From NCBI GenBank assembly GCA_030549175.1, contig JAUKUA010000007.1, positions 496,001 to 560,000 on the forward strand: 64,000 nt of DNA, in the 5' to 3' direction. Position 1 is the stretch's first letter, and each line of letters starts with the position of its first letter. The DNA comes from Lasiosphaeris hirsuta (Eukaryota; Ascomycota; Sordariomycetes; Sordariales; Lasiosphaeriaceae). The notes under the pieces were generated by a model that worked only from the letters and a program-made list of their open reading frames with translations, was not told the origin of the DNA and made no database searches. This document shows positions 1 to 12,494 of this stretch, piece after piece. The translations under genes and the position numbers were made by a program.

Positions 1-2
1 CG

Positions 3-749
3 GATTCCGGGCGCATGTCATGGGCACACGGCTGCCCCCAGTGCGACAGCCACAACCACCAAACTGTTGATGCCAACGACAGCAGCGCCCAGAATGTGAA
101 GCGGACGCCGCTGATGAAACTGCTGCACAAGGTTGGGTCAGGGCGGGACTCGACTGACAAGCTGGAGGACAGGATCGAAAAGCAACTCATCGCCAGCGCC
201 AAGGGCGCAAATCACGAGCGTGATGCCGACCTCAACGCCCGCGATACCGAGGGCAACACGGCGCTGCACTACGCCGCCGAATTCGGTCTCGTCTCGGCCG
301 TCAAGTTCCTGTGCGCCCACAAGGCCCCCATCAACGTCTTCAACAACTGCGGCAATACACCACTGCAGCTCGTCAAGTACGCCATCCAGCGCACCGACGT
401 GCGCTCCGATATCCACATGGAGGCGCGGTACTTGCGGTGTGCTGTTTTGCTTCTGGAGAAGGGTGCGTTTGACCAGAGCAAGTTTGTTAGCGAGCGGTCT
501 ATGATCTTCCCGTACGATGTGTTTGATGGGAGCGAACGGTATATTGGGAACTTGGAGAAGCAGGGTGTCGCGAGCCAGTGCAAGGGCTTGCATTTGCTCG
601 CGTCGTCGATGGGGCACCATCACCATCTTCCGGCGTCGATGTGCCATCATGAGGAGGGACATGGGCATGGGCATGGGCATGGGCATGGCGGTTATGACGG
701 GCAGGGGGAGGGCATGTCGCTTGAGTTTCAGACGTCGGCGGTTTTCTAG
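3..749 (+). CDS. Ankyrin-repeat protein, C-terminal part (5' end outside window)
   Basis: The reading frame is already open at the first bases, so the ATG at 15 may be internal and the gene probably starts upstream. A clear ankyrin repeat is visible near residues 75-105 (NARDTEGNTALHYAAEFG, then FLCAHKAPINVFNNCGNTPL starting a second repeat), which is a protein-protein interaction scaffold. The N-terminal part shown has CPQC followed by HNH, a possible metal-binding patch. The C-terminus is His-rich: a GHHHHL run, CHHEEG, then an (HG)n tract encoded by a 6-bp GGGCAT repeat near 660-690. No catalytic domain is visible in this part, so a specific role cannot be given. The ankyrin assignment is firm; completeness and start are not. 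Confidence 0.75.
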   Translation, partial: DSGRMSWAHGCPQCDSHNHQTVDANDSSAQNVKRTPLMKLLHKVGSGRDSTDKLEDRIEKQLIASAKGANHERDADLNARDTEGNTALHYAAEFGLVSAVKFLCAHKAPINVFNNCGNTPLQLVKYAIQRTDVRSDIHMEARYLRCAVLLLEKGAFDQSKFVSERSMIFPYDVFDGSERYIGNLEKQGVASQCKGLHLLASSMGHHHHLPASMCHHEEGHGHGHGHGHGGYDGQGEGMSLEFQTSAVF

Positions 750-3700
750 GGAAAAACTGTTAATGAGAAGGGACTCGGGTGGGTATGTCAAGAACAATCT
801 TTGAATCATGCTGATATGGTATATGGCTCTCCTTTGTCTTGGGTTTTTTTTTTGGTGCATGCTTATATTTGTACAATACTACAAATTTAACGAAGGGGCC
901 TAGGTGGGAAGGGAGGAGGGAAACATGGAGAGGGTTTATTTTGGTTTGGACACAGATGGTTTGGATTTGCGAAAAACTTTACCACCCCATTTCTCTTTGT
1001 ATATCGGGATCGTTTCAAGCAAGGCGCAGAGAGGTTTTAGCGGAGGGAGGGAGAGAGGGTTACTTGAGGGGGGTGGCGTGTAAAAAACTAACGATACCTG
1101 ACTATAAATAATTCAAGAGACTATGCTGACACGACTCGGACACGAGCTGATTCAGTGAGGGAGTAGTTATTATGTGTGAAGGGGAGAATTAGGGAGGTGG
1201 TGCAAGGTCGGGTTACGAGCTGAGGCTGTGTGACTTTGAGTTTGGACTACCACCAGCTAGGTTGTGTACCGTGGTTGTGTGACTTTGAGTTTGGGCTAGA
1301 AGTGTTGAACTGCAAGAAATACATGTTGGCTATGTGACGAGGGGGGCCAGGGATTGGGGTGGTGTTTTGACAAAGTTGCAACTCTCCTGGAGAGTAGTAG
1401 AAATGACGGGATCAATGGTGGTGAAGATGCCATTCGGAGTTTGACGTGTTGTGGTAGCTCTTTCATGGTCGCCCGGTATTATGATGCATATTATCGTCTA
1501 CGGCCTCAAGGGCCCACAACATAGTATGCCGTTTTTCTAATCTAAAGTAGGTACCTACTATAGGTAACCTAGAAGTTCACTTCGGTATATGATAGCTGAC
1601 TGACCCTGGAGTTGACGTTCTTGATGCCTTTTTTTTCTTGTCATAGGCTTCGTTTCAGTGCTGCTGCGGTGTTCGAATGAGTGGACTTGGTGACGTGACA
1701 TGATTCCACAGGGAAAGGATAGCCACAAAGGGTACAGTATAGGTAGTGCATAGGTACCTACCTCAGGTATGTAGGTACTAGCTTAAAGATGGGATTTGGT
1801 GAGAAAGAGCCTGCTACTCTAATTAGAGTAGTTGACGCTTGAGGACAATACTGCTTCTTGCTATGTCCAGGCGTAGATGGAAACAATCACTAGCTATTTG
1901 TACAGTAGCTCAGGTGATAGTACTAGTTTGATCTCGTCGATGAGGTGCCATACCACATTGTCATGTCAATTGTTGGCGAGCTCTCCTTATGTGTGCCGAA
2001 AGATGACATCGTCCGTGGTTCCTCGAGCCCTCTTGAGCCATCCTGTTATCTACGCCGTGTGAGATGGGTGGGTAATGACAGTAGCGGTCTGCCCGCAACA
2101 ACTCGAAGTCAAGGTGGAGCCAATCTCTTTTCTCATGTTTGCAACTTAAACTTGCTATAAAGGGATAATGGGACTCCCGGCCCCTCATGAAACCGCGCGG
2201 ACGAAAGGGCGAGCGAAGGATTGAGCTGCTCTGCCCTGGATTCCTGGAAGAGAGTGCTAGTAGCCAACATATATATTTTTGTAGTCAGACCTGCCATTAC
2301 AAAGTAGTGTCCGGCTGAGGAAAGTCGCTGGTGACTCCGCATTGGTCACAGATTCGGGTAGATAGACTCTTTTTGCTTACGGCAGGGGGGCACCGTGACG
2401 TCTACCGTCAAGGAGATACGAATGCACCGCCTCCCCCTAAATAGGTGTAGTCCTTCACGTGATAGGGGATGGATAGGGGGTTGTCGCAATTGGTATATGA
2501 TATCCGTATCCCTACCGCGTCCTTGTTACGCCGGACTCTGAAGCGGGACCACATTGCGACGTTTCAAACAGAGATTAGCAAACAAGTCATGGCGGTGGCC
2601 TGGACCTGCTCAGCCAGCCCTGCGAGCTTTGCTCAGCGACGACTAGCTGAGGTGAGGCTTTTGCGAAGCAGTTTGCTAGCCCTCGTGGCGTTTATACGCT
2701 AGATGTTAGTCGCGCTCCTGCCTGGCAAGGACAGGGGATGGGCATCAGCCGCAACGCAGGGTTCAACAACCTTTTCTGCCTCCTTATCTTGTTCCTATCT
2801 CTTTGTACTGTTGCTCTAGCGCATGTGGCGGCGGGTTTTGTTCGTGGAAGGATGGCCATGGAAGAACTATTCGTGCGGGCTAGATGGGTGTATGATTTGG
2901 TGGATAACATCACTGTTGGTCCCCTCCTACTACGTAGACTATCGCGACTATTCGCGACTCGGGCTTGGAGTTGCACCATAAGTGGTCCGTGCTTGGATGG
3001 CGCTGTTCCTGCGTTCGACCCCTGCAGCATAAGGCAGAATCTTCGCCGAATCGTTGCAGAAAGCCCAGAATGCCGGGCTTCTCTGCTGACGGGCGCGAGC
3101 ACTGATGGCATTCCCGCACGGCTGGATGGGCAGCCACATGCTAAGGGGGGGGGGCAGCATGCGTTCGGGCGACGACTGCGAGTGGCGGATAACGGATATC
3201 GGGAGGAAAGAACAACAAGATTGACAAGACTGGGCGCGACGCGGGCCAGCCGCAGACGGGAAGAAGGCACATCAAAAACCCTCCATTTTTTTTTTTCTCT
3301 CTGGCTGCCGCATTTGCCCTAGTCTAGGGGGGCGGCCAGGGGGGTAACCAGGGGAAGCCAGGAGAAAAGAAGAGGGGAACTGGTACGGGGAGCCCCCCTC
3401 CCCTCCTCCTCCCTCTCCCTCAAATGGAGCTCGAATCTTGATTCTCAAATCCTGATTCGGGTCGACGACGCTGGATGGAAACGGGCATCCAGCCCGACAC
3501 GGCAGCCACCGATCGAGCGCTCCCTGCCATGCTCCCTTTACTGATTCCCTGCGACTGCACGGATAGTGTACTGTGAATGGCGAATGGCGTGGATGGTGTG
3601 ACTCCTCAGACGCTTTTTGCCCAAAACGACAGAAGCGAGACATGCCGCGTTTATACGAACGGCTGCCGGATTCGGTGCTCGCTGGCCGCGGTGGGACACT

Positions 3701-4424
3701 CAATGGGCAGCTTGTCCATGTTTCTCTCGTGGGTGCTGTGCGACACTGGACAATACTGACTCGTATCTGCACGCCGCACGCCTGCGACCGTCTTCTGAAG
3801 TCGGTCAATTGGGTTCAATGGGAAGATGCGGAGAGGGCAGGAAATAAAGTAGAAGCAATCAAGAATTGGAGATCAGGATGGAGATCAGGATTTACAACGG
3901 GTCGCAACGGCCGGGTGGATGGTGACAACTGACATCCAGGCGACAAACGGCAAACGGCGAAGAGGCAGTGACGCAGCGACGCAGTGACGCCACCGAGCGT
4001 GGGATAGCGCGAGAAAAAAATAGGCACATGGGGCGCATACTCAGGGATGTAGTGGGGACTCTCGTGTTGTGCTCCCCATCTCGTGTTGATCGGTGGATCC
4101 GTCCCGAAAGCCACTGGCGCCGCCAGTCGTGCCTGCCATTCGTGCCCTGTCCAACCCTGCGTTATCTGGCCAATCTCCCACTTCCTGCATCTGCTGCCCA
4201 CTTTTGCTCTTTCCTTAATAACCGTGTATCGCTTCCCACATTCTTTCCCGAGCCTGCTTTTTTTTTGACTCTTTTCCCCAGTCAAGTCCACTCGCTTTGT
4301 CACTCGTTTCCAAAGCAGTTACCAACACTCGCTCTACGTTCGCTACTTCTTACTCGATCGTTTGACTTCACCAACCGAAAGGACGAAGAAAGGAAGAAGA
4401 AGAAAAAAAAGGAAAAACTTCAAA
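750..4424. other. Long intergenic region upstream of the wall-protein gene
   Basis: No convincing gene is seen. The stretch mixes AT-rich parts carrying short GGTACCTA-like elements (around 1545-1575 and 1740-1780) with GC-richer parts. A 24-bp sequence containing GTGTGACTTTGAGTTTGG occurs twice, near 1228 and 1275. A short GACGCAG repeat lies at 3965-3992. The last ~200 bases before 4425 are pyrimidine-rich and then purine-rich, as in fungal promoters and leaders. Open frames here lack family resemblance and overlap on both strands. Confidence 0.5.
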
Positions 4425-5060
4425 ATGCGCTACTCCATCTTCTCCGCTGCCGCCATGCTGGCCGCCGCCGTGCGCGCCATCCAGGTCTCGGCCCCCACCA
4501 AGGACCAAGTCATCGACCTCTCCTCCGGCTTCGAGGTGACCTGGGCCACGGTCAGCTCCGACACTAGCAAGGCGCACCTCTACCTGGTCAACCAGGCCGG
4601 CGGCCACACCCCCTACAGCAAGGATCTGGGCGAGGTCGACCTGAAGAAGGGCAAATTCACCGTCACCCTCAAGGGCGTCCCCGACGACACCGGCTACCAG
4701 TTCAACATCCAGAGCGTCCAGGAGCTGAACACGGGCATCCTCGCCCAGTCGCCCCAGTTCGAGGTCAAGGCGTCGTCCAAGACGAGCAGCTCCACCTCCT
4801 CGTCGGCCTCGTCCACCACCTCGTCGTCCGATTCCGAGTCTTCCGAGTCCTCCACATCCTTCGTCCTCAGCACTCGCTCTGCCAGCAACTCGGCCGCCAC
4901 TACCACCGCTGCCCCCACCGGCACTGGCACTGGCGCTACTAACGGCACCAAGACCAGCGCCTCCACTACTGCCTCGCAGACCGGCGCGGCGCCCGCCAAC
5001 CGCGCTGCGGGCGGCAGTCTCTTGGCTCTGGCCATTGGCCTCGTTGCTGTCATTGCTTAA
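4425..5060 (+). CDS. GPI-anchored Ser/Thr-rich cell-wall protein (Kre9/Knh1-type N-domain)
   Basis: A 211-residue secreted protein. The start at 4425 (CAAAATGCG context) gives a classic signal peptide (residues 1-18, ending AAAVRA). An upstream in-frame ATG at 4362 would add a Lys/Arg-rich stretch ahead of the signal and is rejected. Residues about 20-110 form an Ig-like beta-sandwich typical of the fungal Ser-Thr-rich GPI-anchored family (I-x-V-x-x-P at the start, SGFEVTWATV, then GYQFNIQSV). Residues 115-190 are a Ser/Thr/Ala linker that would be heavily O-glycosylated. The end is a small-residue site plus hydrophobic tail (GGSLLALAIGLVAVIA), the signal for GPI attachment. It should sit at the plasma membrane or in the wall. 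It is a single exon. Confidence 0.88.
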   Translation: MRYSIFSAAAMLAAAVRAIQVSAPTKDQVIDLSSGFEVTWATVSSDTSKAHLYLVNQAGGHTPYSKDLGEVDLKKGKFTVTLKGVPDDTGYQFNIQSVQELNTGILAQSPQFEVKASSKTSSSTSSSASSTTSSSDSESSESSTSFVLSTRSASNSAATTTAAPTGTGTGATNGTKTSASTTASQTGAAPANRAAGGSLLALAIGLVAVIA

Positions 5061-6273
5061 ATTACCTAATTGGTAACTTGGGTGAGGGCTGGGAATCGGG
5101 GTGTGGTGGGGGGATCTGTTTCGTTGGGTTAGCCTGGAGTTGGGATACCTAATCTCGACGATGTTTGCTCATTGGATATGATTTGGCCGTGATGTATGGG
5201 GTCCCTGGGGATGCGGGGGATTGGGGGGGGAGGGAGGGCGACACGAGGTGTCCTTCCAATGTGGATAGACCTGTCGCTGCTTGCTAATGTCGTTCCCGGG
5301 TAATAATACACACTACCATACATGGCACATATACGGAGTTTTTTTAGATTTCGGCGGTCTGGTGGGATAGAAGCTGGCATACGTGTTAATATATGAATGA
5401 GTTCCGATTTATCGATGCTGAGCCGCAGACCCGCCTTCGGGGTCGTGTCTGTCCCGCGTTGCCAATGACAAGGCATCGTTGTGTCTTAGCGATGAGACAT
5501 CCACCCAGCACCCCATCCATTCAAAGCGGTCGGTTGTTAGCCTCAAGTTCTTGCCTCGACATATCTATCCAAGGTCGAAATTAGCTCGTGCTCCCCGCAA
5601 CTTTATGTCACCTAGATATTTGCTCCCTGCACTTGGACCGGTGCCGTTGCGCGCTACCGTCAGCAGCTTATTGAACTATTGGTTCTTTGCTATCTATGCT
5701 ATCTATGCTATCTATGCTGTTGGTATGGGGGCCGGGTCCAACCGCCAACGAGCACGTTGGTGCGGTTTAGAGTTTCAAGTGACGCTAGGTATCTGGCAGT
5801 TTCGGGTGTGTGTACCTTGAGATCGGTTGCGGCCTCCCGGGAGTCTTGCATGAGGGTGGTGGTTCTCCGTGTGTTTAGGAGAGACGCCGAGCTAATTGGA
5901 GTCCAGCAAGTGCGGAATCACATTCGTGGTGAAAAGAAGACACGTCGCATACTACTACCGACAAACAATAATTACTAGGTCAGTGCTTACGTGTCATGTA
6001 GTTCATTTCCTGAAAGACCAAGAAGCAAAACCGCTGATCCATTACAAAGAAACGCCTCGTGGCCGCCTTATATATTTTGGTCGCCATGAATCAAGACTCG
6101 GAGATGTGTCAACCCGTCAGGGTTCTACTCTAAGTCTATGTGCTTCAGATCAGGCCGTCAGTTTTTGCGTTTAGAAAAAAAAAAGAAACGGGGGTATATC
6201 TCGACACCATATGAGGTTAGGGGGGGTTGGGGGGGTATAAGTCATGGAGCCTGAGCCCATCCTCAACGTCACC
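5061..6273. other. Intergenic region with a 9-bp triplicate
   Basis: This is the region between two genes transcribed towards each other, so it holds the 3' flanks of both. A 9-bp unit (GCTATCTAT) is repeated three times at about 5689-5718. No supported gene is seen. Confidence 0.45.
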
Positions 6274-7971
6274 TCAGAGCCCGAACAGAAGCCTCAGGTG
6301 CAAGAACAGAAACCTCGGCATCGCCATCCCGAACCTTGCCAGGCCGGCACCCACCCGAGGCGGCCCCAGGACCCGCGAAGCACCGCCCGCCTCGAGCCCA
6401 AACTGCCTCAGCGATTCGGCCACGCCGTCGCGCTCGATGGCGGCCCCCAGCACTGCGAGATCTAGGCGCTCGATGGCGGGGTAGATGCGCGGCGCCGGCA
6501 GCAGTGGCTCCTCCTTGTCGTGGGCGGCGCCGCCGTCCGCCGTGAAGTTGATTTGGGCGGCGTCGTGCTCGTCGACAAACTCGAGCATCTTCTCGCACAT
6601 GGCGGTGATGATGCCGTGGCACGGCCCACCGCTGCCGTGGTGCGGCGGCTCCGGCGGCGGCTGCACCAGATCCTCCAGCGACGACAGCTCGCGCGAGTGG
6701 TAGTAGATGGTGCCCAGGCCGACCTTCCACATGGCCGAGATGTGCGAGTCGTCGGACGGGCGGTGGATGTGGGGGTTGCGGGTGCGGATCTGCAGGATTC
6801 GCACGGGCGAGGCCTCGAGGCTGTTGTCGGACGAGGCGCGGGACGAGGCGGCGGTGCTCGCGGCCGAGGACGATGACGAGTCGGCGTCGCTGTTGTAGCT
6901 GGCGACGCTGCTGGCCGAGCTGGGCACGGCCGACGAGAGCAAGAGGGACGGCAGCTGGCGCGAGAGCAGGTCGATGAAGTGGAAGGGCTCGATGGCGTAG
7001 CCGCCGGCCAGCATCAGCTTGAGGGCGAGGCACATGGTCATGGCGTGCTCGCCGGCGTTGCCCGTGACGACGACGCGGTCCGAGTCCGACGGCGCGGCCG
7101 TCGCGTCGGCCGCCATGGTGATGGGCGACAGCACCTGGTTCAGCCAGTTGTTGACAATGTGCGAGGACCGCCCCTCGGGCTCAAAGACGATGGTGTCGCC
7201 CCGCGCCTTGGGCTTGGACGCCCACCGCAGCCGCACCATGATGTGCTGGTCCTCCGAGGACGGGTAGAGGGCGAAGCCCGAGGCGTAGGTGCGGCAGTAC
7301 TCGTGCACGGCGCCGGGGACCTGGTTGTCGGCGTCGACGAAGCCGACGTACTTGCGCTCGGGGCAGAGGGCGGCGGCGAGGATCAGGCCCAGGATCATGC
7401 CCTCGCCCTTGCCCTTGCGGATGGTGCCGTCGGCGGCGACCAGCTCGGGCATGCCGGCGGCCTGGATGGCGGCGGCCACGCCGGGGTCCTTTTGGTGGAC
7501 GGCGAGGGCCTGGCGGCGGGATCCGCAGAAGTTGCGCAGCATCTCGACCTCGGCCCGGTACCCGTCCGCGCTGTCGGGCCGGCGGCTGCTGTTGGAGACG
7601 ATGATGATGAGGCACGAGTGCGGGATGCCCGAGAGCACGCCCTCGATGATCTCGGGCGACTCGTCCATGCAGGGCACGATGATGACCATCTGGGCCAGGA
7701 TCTTGTCGAGCACGGCGTGCGAGATGCTGATGGCGCCCAGGTCTCCCGTCTCCCACTCGGGCTCCCTCTCCTTCTCTGCGGTTGAGGCGTCTGCGGTGCG
7801 GGACCAAAAGCTTGGCCACGCCGGGATGCTCGCGAATGGGCGCCACGGGCCGGGGGCGGGAGCGGCATGGGCCCCGGTCGCCTCGCCCCCGTCTAGCTCC
7901 ATCACCTTGATCTCGTGCATGATGGACAGATTGCCGACCGTGAGGCTCTTTCTGGGGCGACTCACCCGCAT
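6274..7971 (-). CDS. Mannosyl-3-phosphoglycerate synthase (GT55 family)
   Basis: A 565-residue protein matching the MPGS family, which transfers mannose from GDP-mannose to 3-phosphoglycerate, the first step towards the compatible solute mannosylglycerate. Diagnostic features are the N-terminal nucleotide-binding strand MVIIVPCMDES, followed by EGVLSGIPHSCLIIIVSNSSR, a KGKGEGMILGL segment and the metal-binding FVDADN acid motif. TGNAGEHAMTM and the YAIEPFHFID segment follow. Archaeal and bacterial members are near 400 residues. The extra length here is an ~85-residue N-terminal extension, a Ser-rich insertion (SSASSVASYNSDADSSSS region) after the FHFID segment and a longer C-terminus. No introns or signal peptide, so it is probably cytosolic. 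No phosphatase partner for the second step is visible nearby. The exact start among several N-terminal Met codons is uncertain. Confidence 0.85.
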   Translation of the reverse strand: MRVSRPRKSLTVGNLSIMHEIKVMELDGGEATGAHAAPAPGPWRPFASIPAWPSFWSRTADASTAEKEREPEWETGDLGAISISHAVLDKILAQMVIIVPCMDESPEIIEGVLSGIPHSCLIIIVSNSSRRPDSADGYRAEVEMLRNFCGSRRQALAVHQKDPGVAAAIQAAGMPELVAADGTIRKGKGEGMILGLILAAALCPERKYVGFVDADNQVPGAVHEYCRTYASGFALYPSSEDQHIMVRLRWASKPKARGDTIVFEPEGRSSHIVNNWLNQVLSPITMAADATAAPSDSDRVVVTGNAGEHAMTMCLALKLMLAGGYAIEPFHFIDLLSRQLPSLLLSSAVPSSASSVASYNSDADSSSSSAASTAASSRASSDNSLEASPVRILQIRTRNPHIHRPSDDSHISAMWKVGLGTIYYHSRELSSLEDLVQPPPEPPHHGSGGPCHGIITAMCEKMLEFVDEHDAAQINFTADGGAAHDKEEPLLPAPRIYPAIERLDLAVLGAAIERDGVAESLRQFGLEAGGASRVLGPPRVGAGLARFGMAMPRFLFLHLRLLFGL

Positions 7972-10900
7972 GGTGGGCTAGCGGAGGGGAACAGCTCCAA
8001 TGTGAGCCTGTGGGCGAATCGGGCTGAGTGTGTACTGCCTTGAGGTGTCGGTAGGCAGGAGCCCTGGCAGGTGGTGGTGTGCGGTGCGGCCGCTGTGGTG
8101 TGTGCTGTCTGTCCTTCCTGGGGTGGGTGCCGGCGTGTGCCGGTGTGTGGCCTGTTTGGGGGTGCAGATGGTGTAAATGAGACCCGACTTGGTTAGGTCT
8201 GCTCTGGTGGGTGGGAGGGTTCTGACGACAGCCCAACCAAAGGCACTACCGGCAGCAATGATTAGGGAAGGAGCGTCTACCGTCTACCGAGGCTTCTGGT
8301 GAGCGGGGGTCGACGGGAGCGAGGGGGTTCGGAGGGTGATTGCCTGCTAGGTAAGCCTATCGTCCTGCGTCAGGCAAGGGCAAGTCGAAGGGGAAGGTGC
8401 GGCTCGAGTTGTTGGGGGCAGAATGTCGACGATGGGGGTTCCTTTTCCCTTTTATCAGCAATGAGGCTCAAGGCTTGAGTAGTCACTCAGTCGCCCTCGT
8501 GGCAAAGAAACCAAGAGCAAGCAACTCCGGGCACCGTCTTTCATCTTTCATCCGGCACCCTACCTACTGTTTGTTGCTCTGGTATTATTCACTCACAGTG
8601 CGTGTTTCTGTCCACTGCTCGCTGTCCTGCCTCGAGGCACCTTCCTTGATACACCGCTGACGCCCATACCTGCTGTCCAATGTCGGTATACCCACACGCA
8701 ACACGTTTAATCACTCGCAAAGGGCATAGCCTGGACCCGACACAGCGGTTCTGCTAAGTCTGGCGGCGACTGATAAGATTGCCAATTTCCGGCCGTGGGA
8801 GCAGTCGGCGAGGTGATTGGAAAGCGTGTCAGCTGGGATAATTTTCCGTGTTGCTCGGTCCATTGATATCCACGGCCTCCGCATTGTACATACCTACTGT
8901 GGGTCTTTGGTAGGGCTAGCATCGCACTCGTCGCCGTTACCTCCGTCGGACCTTTCTTATGTCATGACCCCAACACGGCTTTGGCATGGGGTAAAGATGA
9001 CAGGTCAAAAATGCTCGTTTTTCTCAATTCGGCCACTGGCCCACCAATTGGCTTGTTCTGCTAGCATCAAGAAGCGTCGAGAGTTCGCCGCTTCGAGACC
9101 CTTGCGTTTGCCGTCGAGAGTTCCCCTTCTCGGAGCATGTTACCGCCGCTATCCGTACATCAGAGATGTTCAGCATGAAGACGTCGATGTCTCGGGTGTC
9201 AATCCACAGAGTGCCCGGGGGGGGGGGTGTGGAGGGTAGGAACAGTTGTCCCGGGCACGCCGTGGCGACATGGCGGTGTGGATGCGTACGAAAAGGGAAG
9301 TCGTGCAACGACTGCCTGGCTGGTGGGGGGATATAAGAAGGCATATAAAATGCTATAAAGTGCGATCAAACGGCTTATATGGCCCCTCTATCACACACGA
9401 CTCCATAGTGAGCTGACAAGGCATTCTCTTTGGGCACTCGGTCGGCATGCTTGTATGGGTCGATTGCCCGAAAAGCGAGGCTTTCGGCATCGGGCGAAAT
9501 CAAGCAGAACTGTGGACGGGCGAGCAGGGGAACCCCACGGGGACGGGAGCGTGCAACCCCAAATAGTCCAGACAGCCAACCCGCTGGCTAGCGGCGGGTG
9601 ATACGGGCGGCCCGATTCTGGCAGTTCCCGTATAACGCAATGACGCATATAGTGGCCCCTTTGCCTCATTCTCGTCCAATCCACATACCCCAAGACCTGG
9701 CCCCATGCTCCAAGTCCATGTGCCATTCGTCCTCCGTCTGGTTCCCGCTTTGTCCTGTCGAGTTTTTTTTTTTTTTTTTGGCTGCTGTGGGACAGGAAGC
9801 ACAAGCTCTGTTGGACAGGGTTCTCCCCGGGAATGGCTAAGGATTTAAGTAACCCGACCCTCCCGTATGTGAATCCCGCGTTTTCATGCCGCTGCAAGGC
9901 ACGCCATCACCGTCACCTGCAGGGCAACAGCAGCAGCGTGAATCGGAGCCCATTTGTGAGCTCTAGATGTCTCTCCACAGGGGACCCACGGACCTTCTGG
10001 CTGCTGTCCTTTTGTAATGCTTACGCCATTTCCTGGGTACGAACCCCGCAGCCCTGGTCGAGGCCAGCACTTTCCAGTTCCGGGGAGGGAAAGAGCCAAA
10101 GAGAGAGCGCGGCGATTTGAACCTAGGGCAACCGATAATGCCGGGTTGCAAAACCGGCAAAGAAATTGGACAGAAATTCCATATGCAGAAGAGTTTGCAG
10201 ACAGAAAAAGAATTTCGTCCTTTTCTTATCTCGTCATCTTCTCCAGTTCTCTCTCTCCCACCAGTCTGCAATCCCCCCCCCCTTTACCCAAGACCTTCCG
10301 CACCCCTCTTTTTCCCCCACGCGAGCAGATGGAGGTGCTGTCGGGTAGCTGACTGGCTGGTCATGTGATGGAGTGCCCAAGTGCATGTATATTGGGTGAT
10401 GCAACAGTGATGAACAGGCCCCCTCAGTCAGCTCTGCTTTGACCCGGAGGCGTCGAGAGCAAATCTCGGCATTGGCAACCGCTGTACAAGGGGCCTTGCT
10501 GCTGTTCCCCCCTCCCCAGCAACATCGAACAGGGGACCTGACATGGAAAGTCCACGACAATGTCATTGAGCCGCCCTTTGAGCGAGTCCAACAACACGAT
10601 GGCGACAGGAGACGGAACAGGGACCAGGTGGGGATGCAAGAGCAAAACAACGAAACAAACATCCAGGGGCTTTGCATATTCTTTTCACGGTGTTGCCCTC
10701 TCTATTTGTTTCGGGCTGTGTGTCCTGGTCGTGGCCTTGCTGGGCGCAGGCGAGAGCGCAAAGTCGGACGTCGACATCCTATTGTTTTTTTTTTGGGCCC
10801 AGGACGGCCGTTGAGCCTAGGTCGACACCTGGGCCGCTGGCTGCTTGTATGACCCCCCATCTCATCCCATCCCGCTCTCTGTCCCCACTGAGGCTGATAG

Positions 10901-12350
10901 GACCCGCCAAACCACCCTTCTGGAGATCGTCTTTTTTGGGGGGGGGGGGGGGGGGGAGGTTTGTTTCGAGCCATGATAGAGGGGGCGTGAGGGGGAACGT
11001 CGTGGATGACGAACGGGGACCGGGGGTTGAATGAAGAAAGATGGGCGGGGGCGGTCTGGCCACCCGTGGCTGCGAAAGGGGTGCTCAATGCTTTCTGCAG
11101 CTTCTTATAAGCCTCTCCCCGCCATGGTTGGCCAGAGCTCGCAACACGACCGGCCTGATTGGGCCCCTCTTCGGTCCGGCCACGCAATGATTCTGGTCCG
11201 CGGGCACTTTGTTTCACTGAACCATTGACCCCGACACTCATCGGGGAGGGTATGCGTCCCCTCTCCGAGCCCCCGCTTGCCGGAGGGGCGGGGGGGGGAA
11301 ACATTTAAACCATTTCGTTGCGGCCTTCCCTTGAGGTGTGTGTACTGTTCTGCGAGCTGGGTGGTGGTGGTTCTGCGAGCTGGGTGGTGGTGGGGTGGTG
11401 GGGTCCGCCTCTAGGGGTAGCACAAGGGTTGTTGCGAAGGATCGGAGCACCTCCCCAGCACGTCTGGAAGCGCTGCCGCTGTCTCTGGTCTCGTATGATT
11501 TGCTAGCCCAGTGCCAGCGCGGTGCTGGGCTGTTTTGGCTTTTGCAACACACCCACCCGGCCTGCCAATGCCGTCCCGATGCAAAGCTGCACCAGAGACC
11601 GATTCGACGGCCTCGAGCATAATCGCAGCGGTGCGGTCAATGGCGGCTGTCAGATTAGGGAGATGCATCGGGGTGGCGTTCTTCAAAGGCCGTTGATATA
11701 GCTCTTCTGCAAAGAGGCACGAGAGAGGGTGGGTGCCAAATCGAAAAGGGCAAACAACCTTTTACTTTGGAGGCGCGGCGCGGCGCACCAAGGGACCATC
11801 GTAATATCGGCCCCGCGGCCTGTTGGTTGATCGCATTGCGACTACCACTTGCAGTGATCGCGATGTCCGAGTGTCCCCGGATTGTGCGGCGGAACCGAGA
11901 ATGTGGCGTTTGCCTCCACCGATTGCCTCTGATGGTGTGTCTCTGGTTCTCCGCGGCACGTTGGAGACGTTGAGATGTGGCACTCGCACCTCGTTTCGTG
12001 CCCAGGATGTACGCCTCCCTGGCGCGAGAATCTCCATGTGTGGAGGCTGATGAGCACATGGACAACCCTGCTGGTTTTTTTTTCTTTCTTCGGGATGCAA
12101 AATGAAGAGCGAATCACCGCCCTGGCAGCTCGCTTGTACCTAACTGTGCCAAACAAGGGCAGGTACGGTAACACAAATACTGTAAGCCGACTCAGCAAGG
12201 TACCTGCCCCAGGGCAGAACACCATGTGCAAGGTTCATTTTGGTGCACTGAGTAGAACTTAATGATGGAATACTTGATTGATTCAAAAGTCAAGTGGAAC
12301 TTGCAAATAAGAATTGAAGTAGATATAACAACCTGGCATAACTCTGCCAC

Positions 12351-12351
<1 letters not shown>

Positions 12352-12385
<34 letters not shown>
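12352..12385. repeat. Poly-A tract of 34
   Basis: An uninterrupted run of 34 A on the plus strand, with no coding gene attached. It could be a retroposed poly-A tail or simple slippage. There is no recognisable element or target-site duplication next to it. Confidence 0.9.
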
Positions 12386-12387
<2 letters not shown>

Positions 12388-12494
12388 AGAAATAAAATGA
12401 GTGTTACATGAAAAGAAGGGACAAAAACAGAACCATCCAAAGAACATATGAGAGAAGTGAGAGAAGAGCCAATAAGGAAGGACCCAGTACATGA

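Noticed and set aside
6979..7785. Long plus-strand frame inside the MPGS gene
   Set aside because: Antisense shadow produced by strong GC3 bias of the real gene.
10105..10165. tRNA-like stretch with a TTGCAAA anticodon-like loop and a GGTTCAAATC-like element on the other strand
   Set aside because: The anticodon-arm-like hairpin and the T-loop-like sequence do not combine into a cloverleaf on either strand, and stems mismatch.
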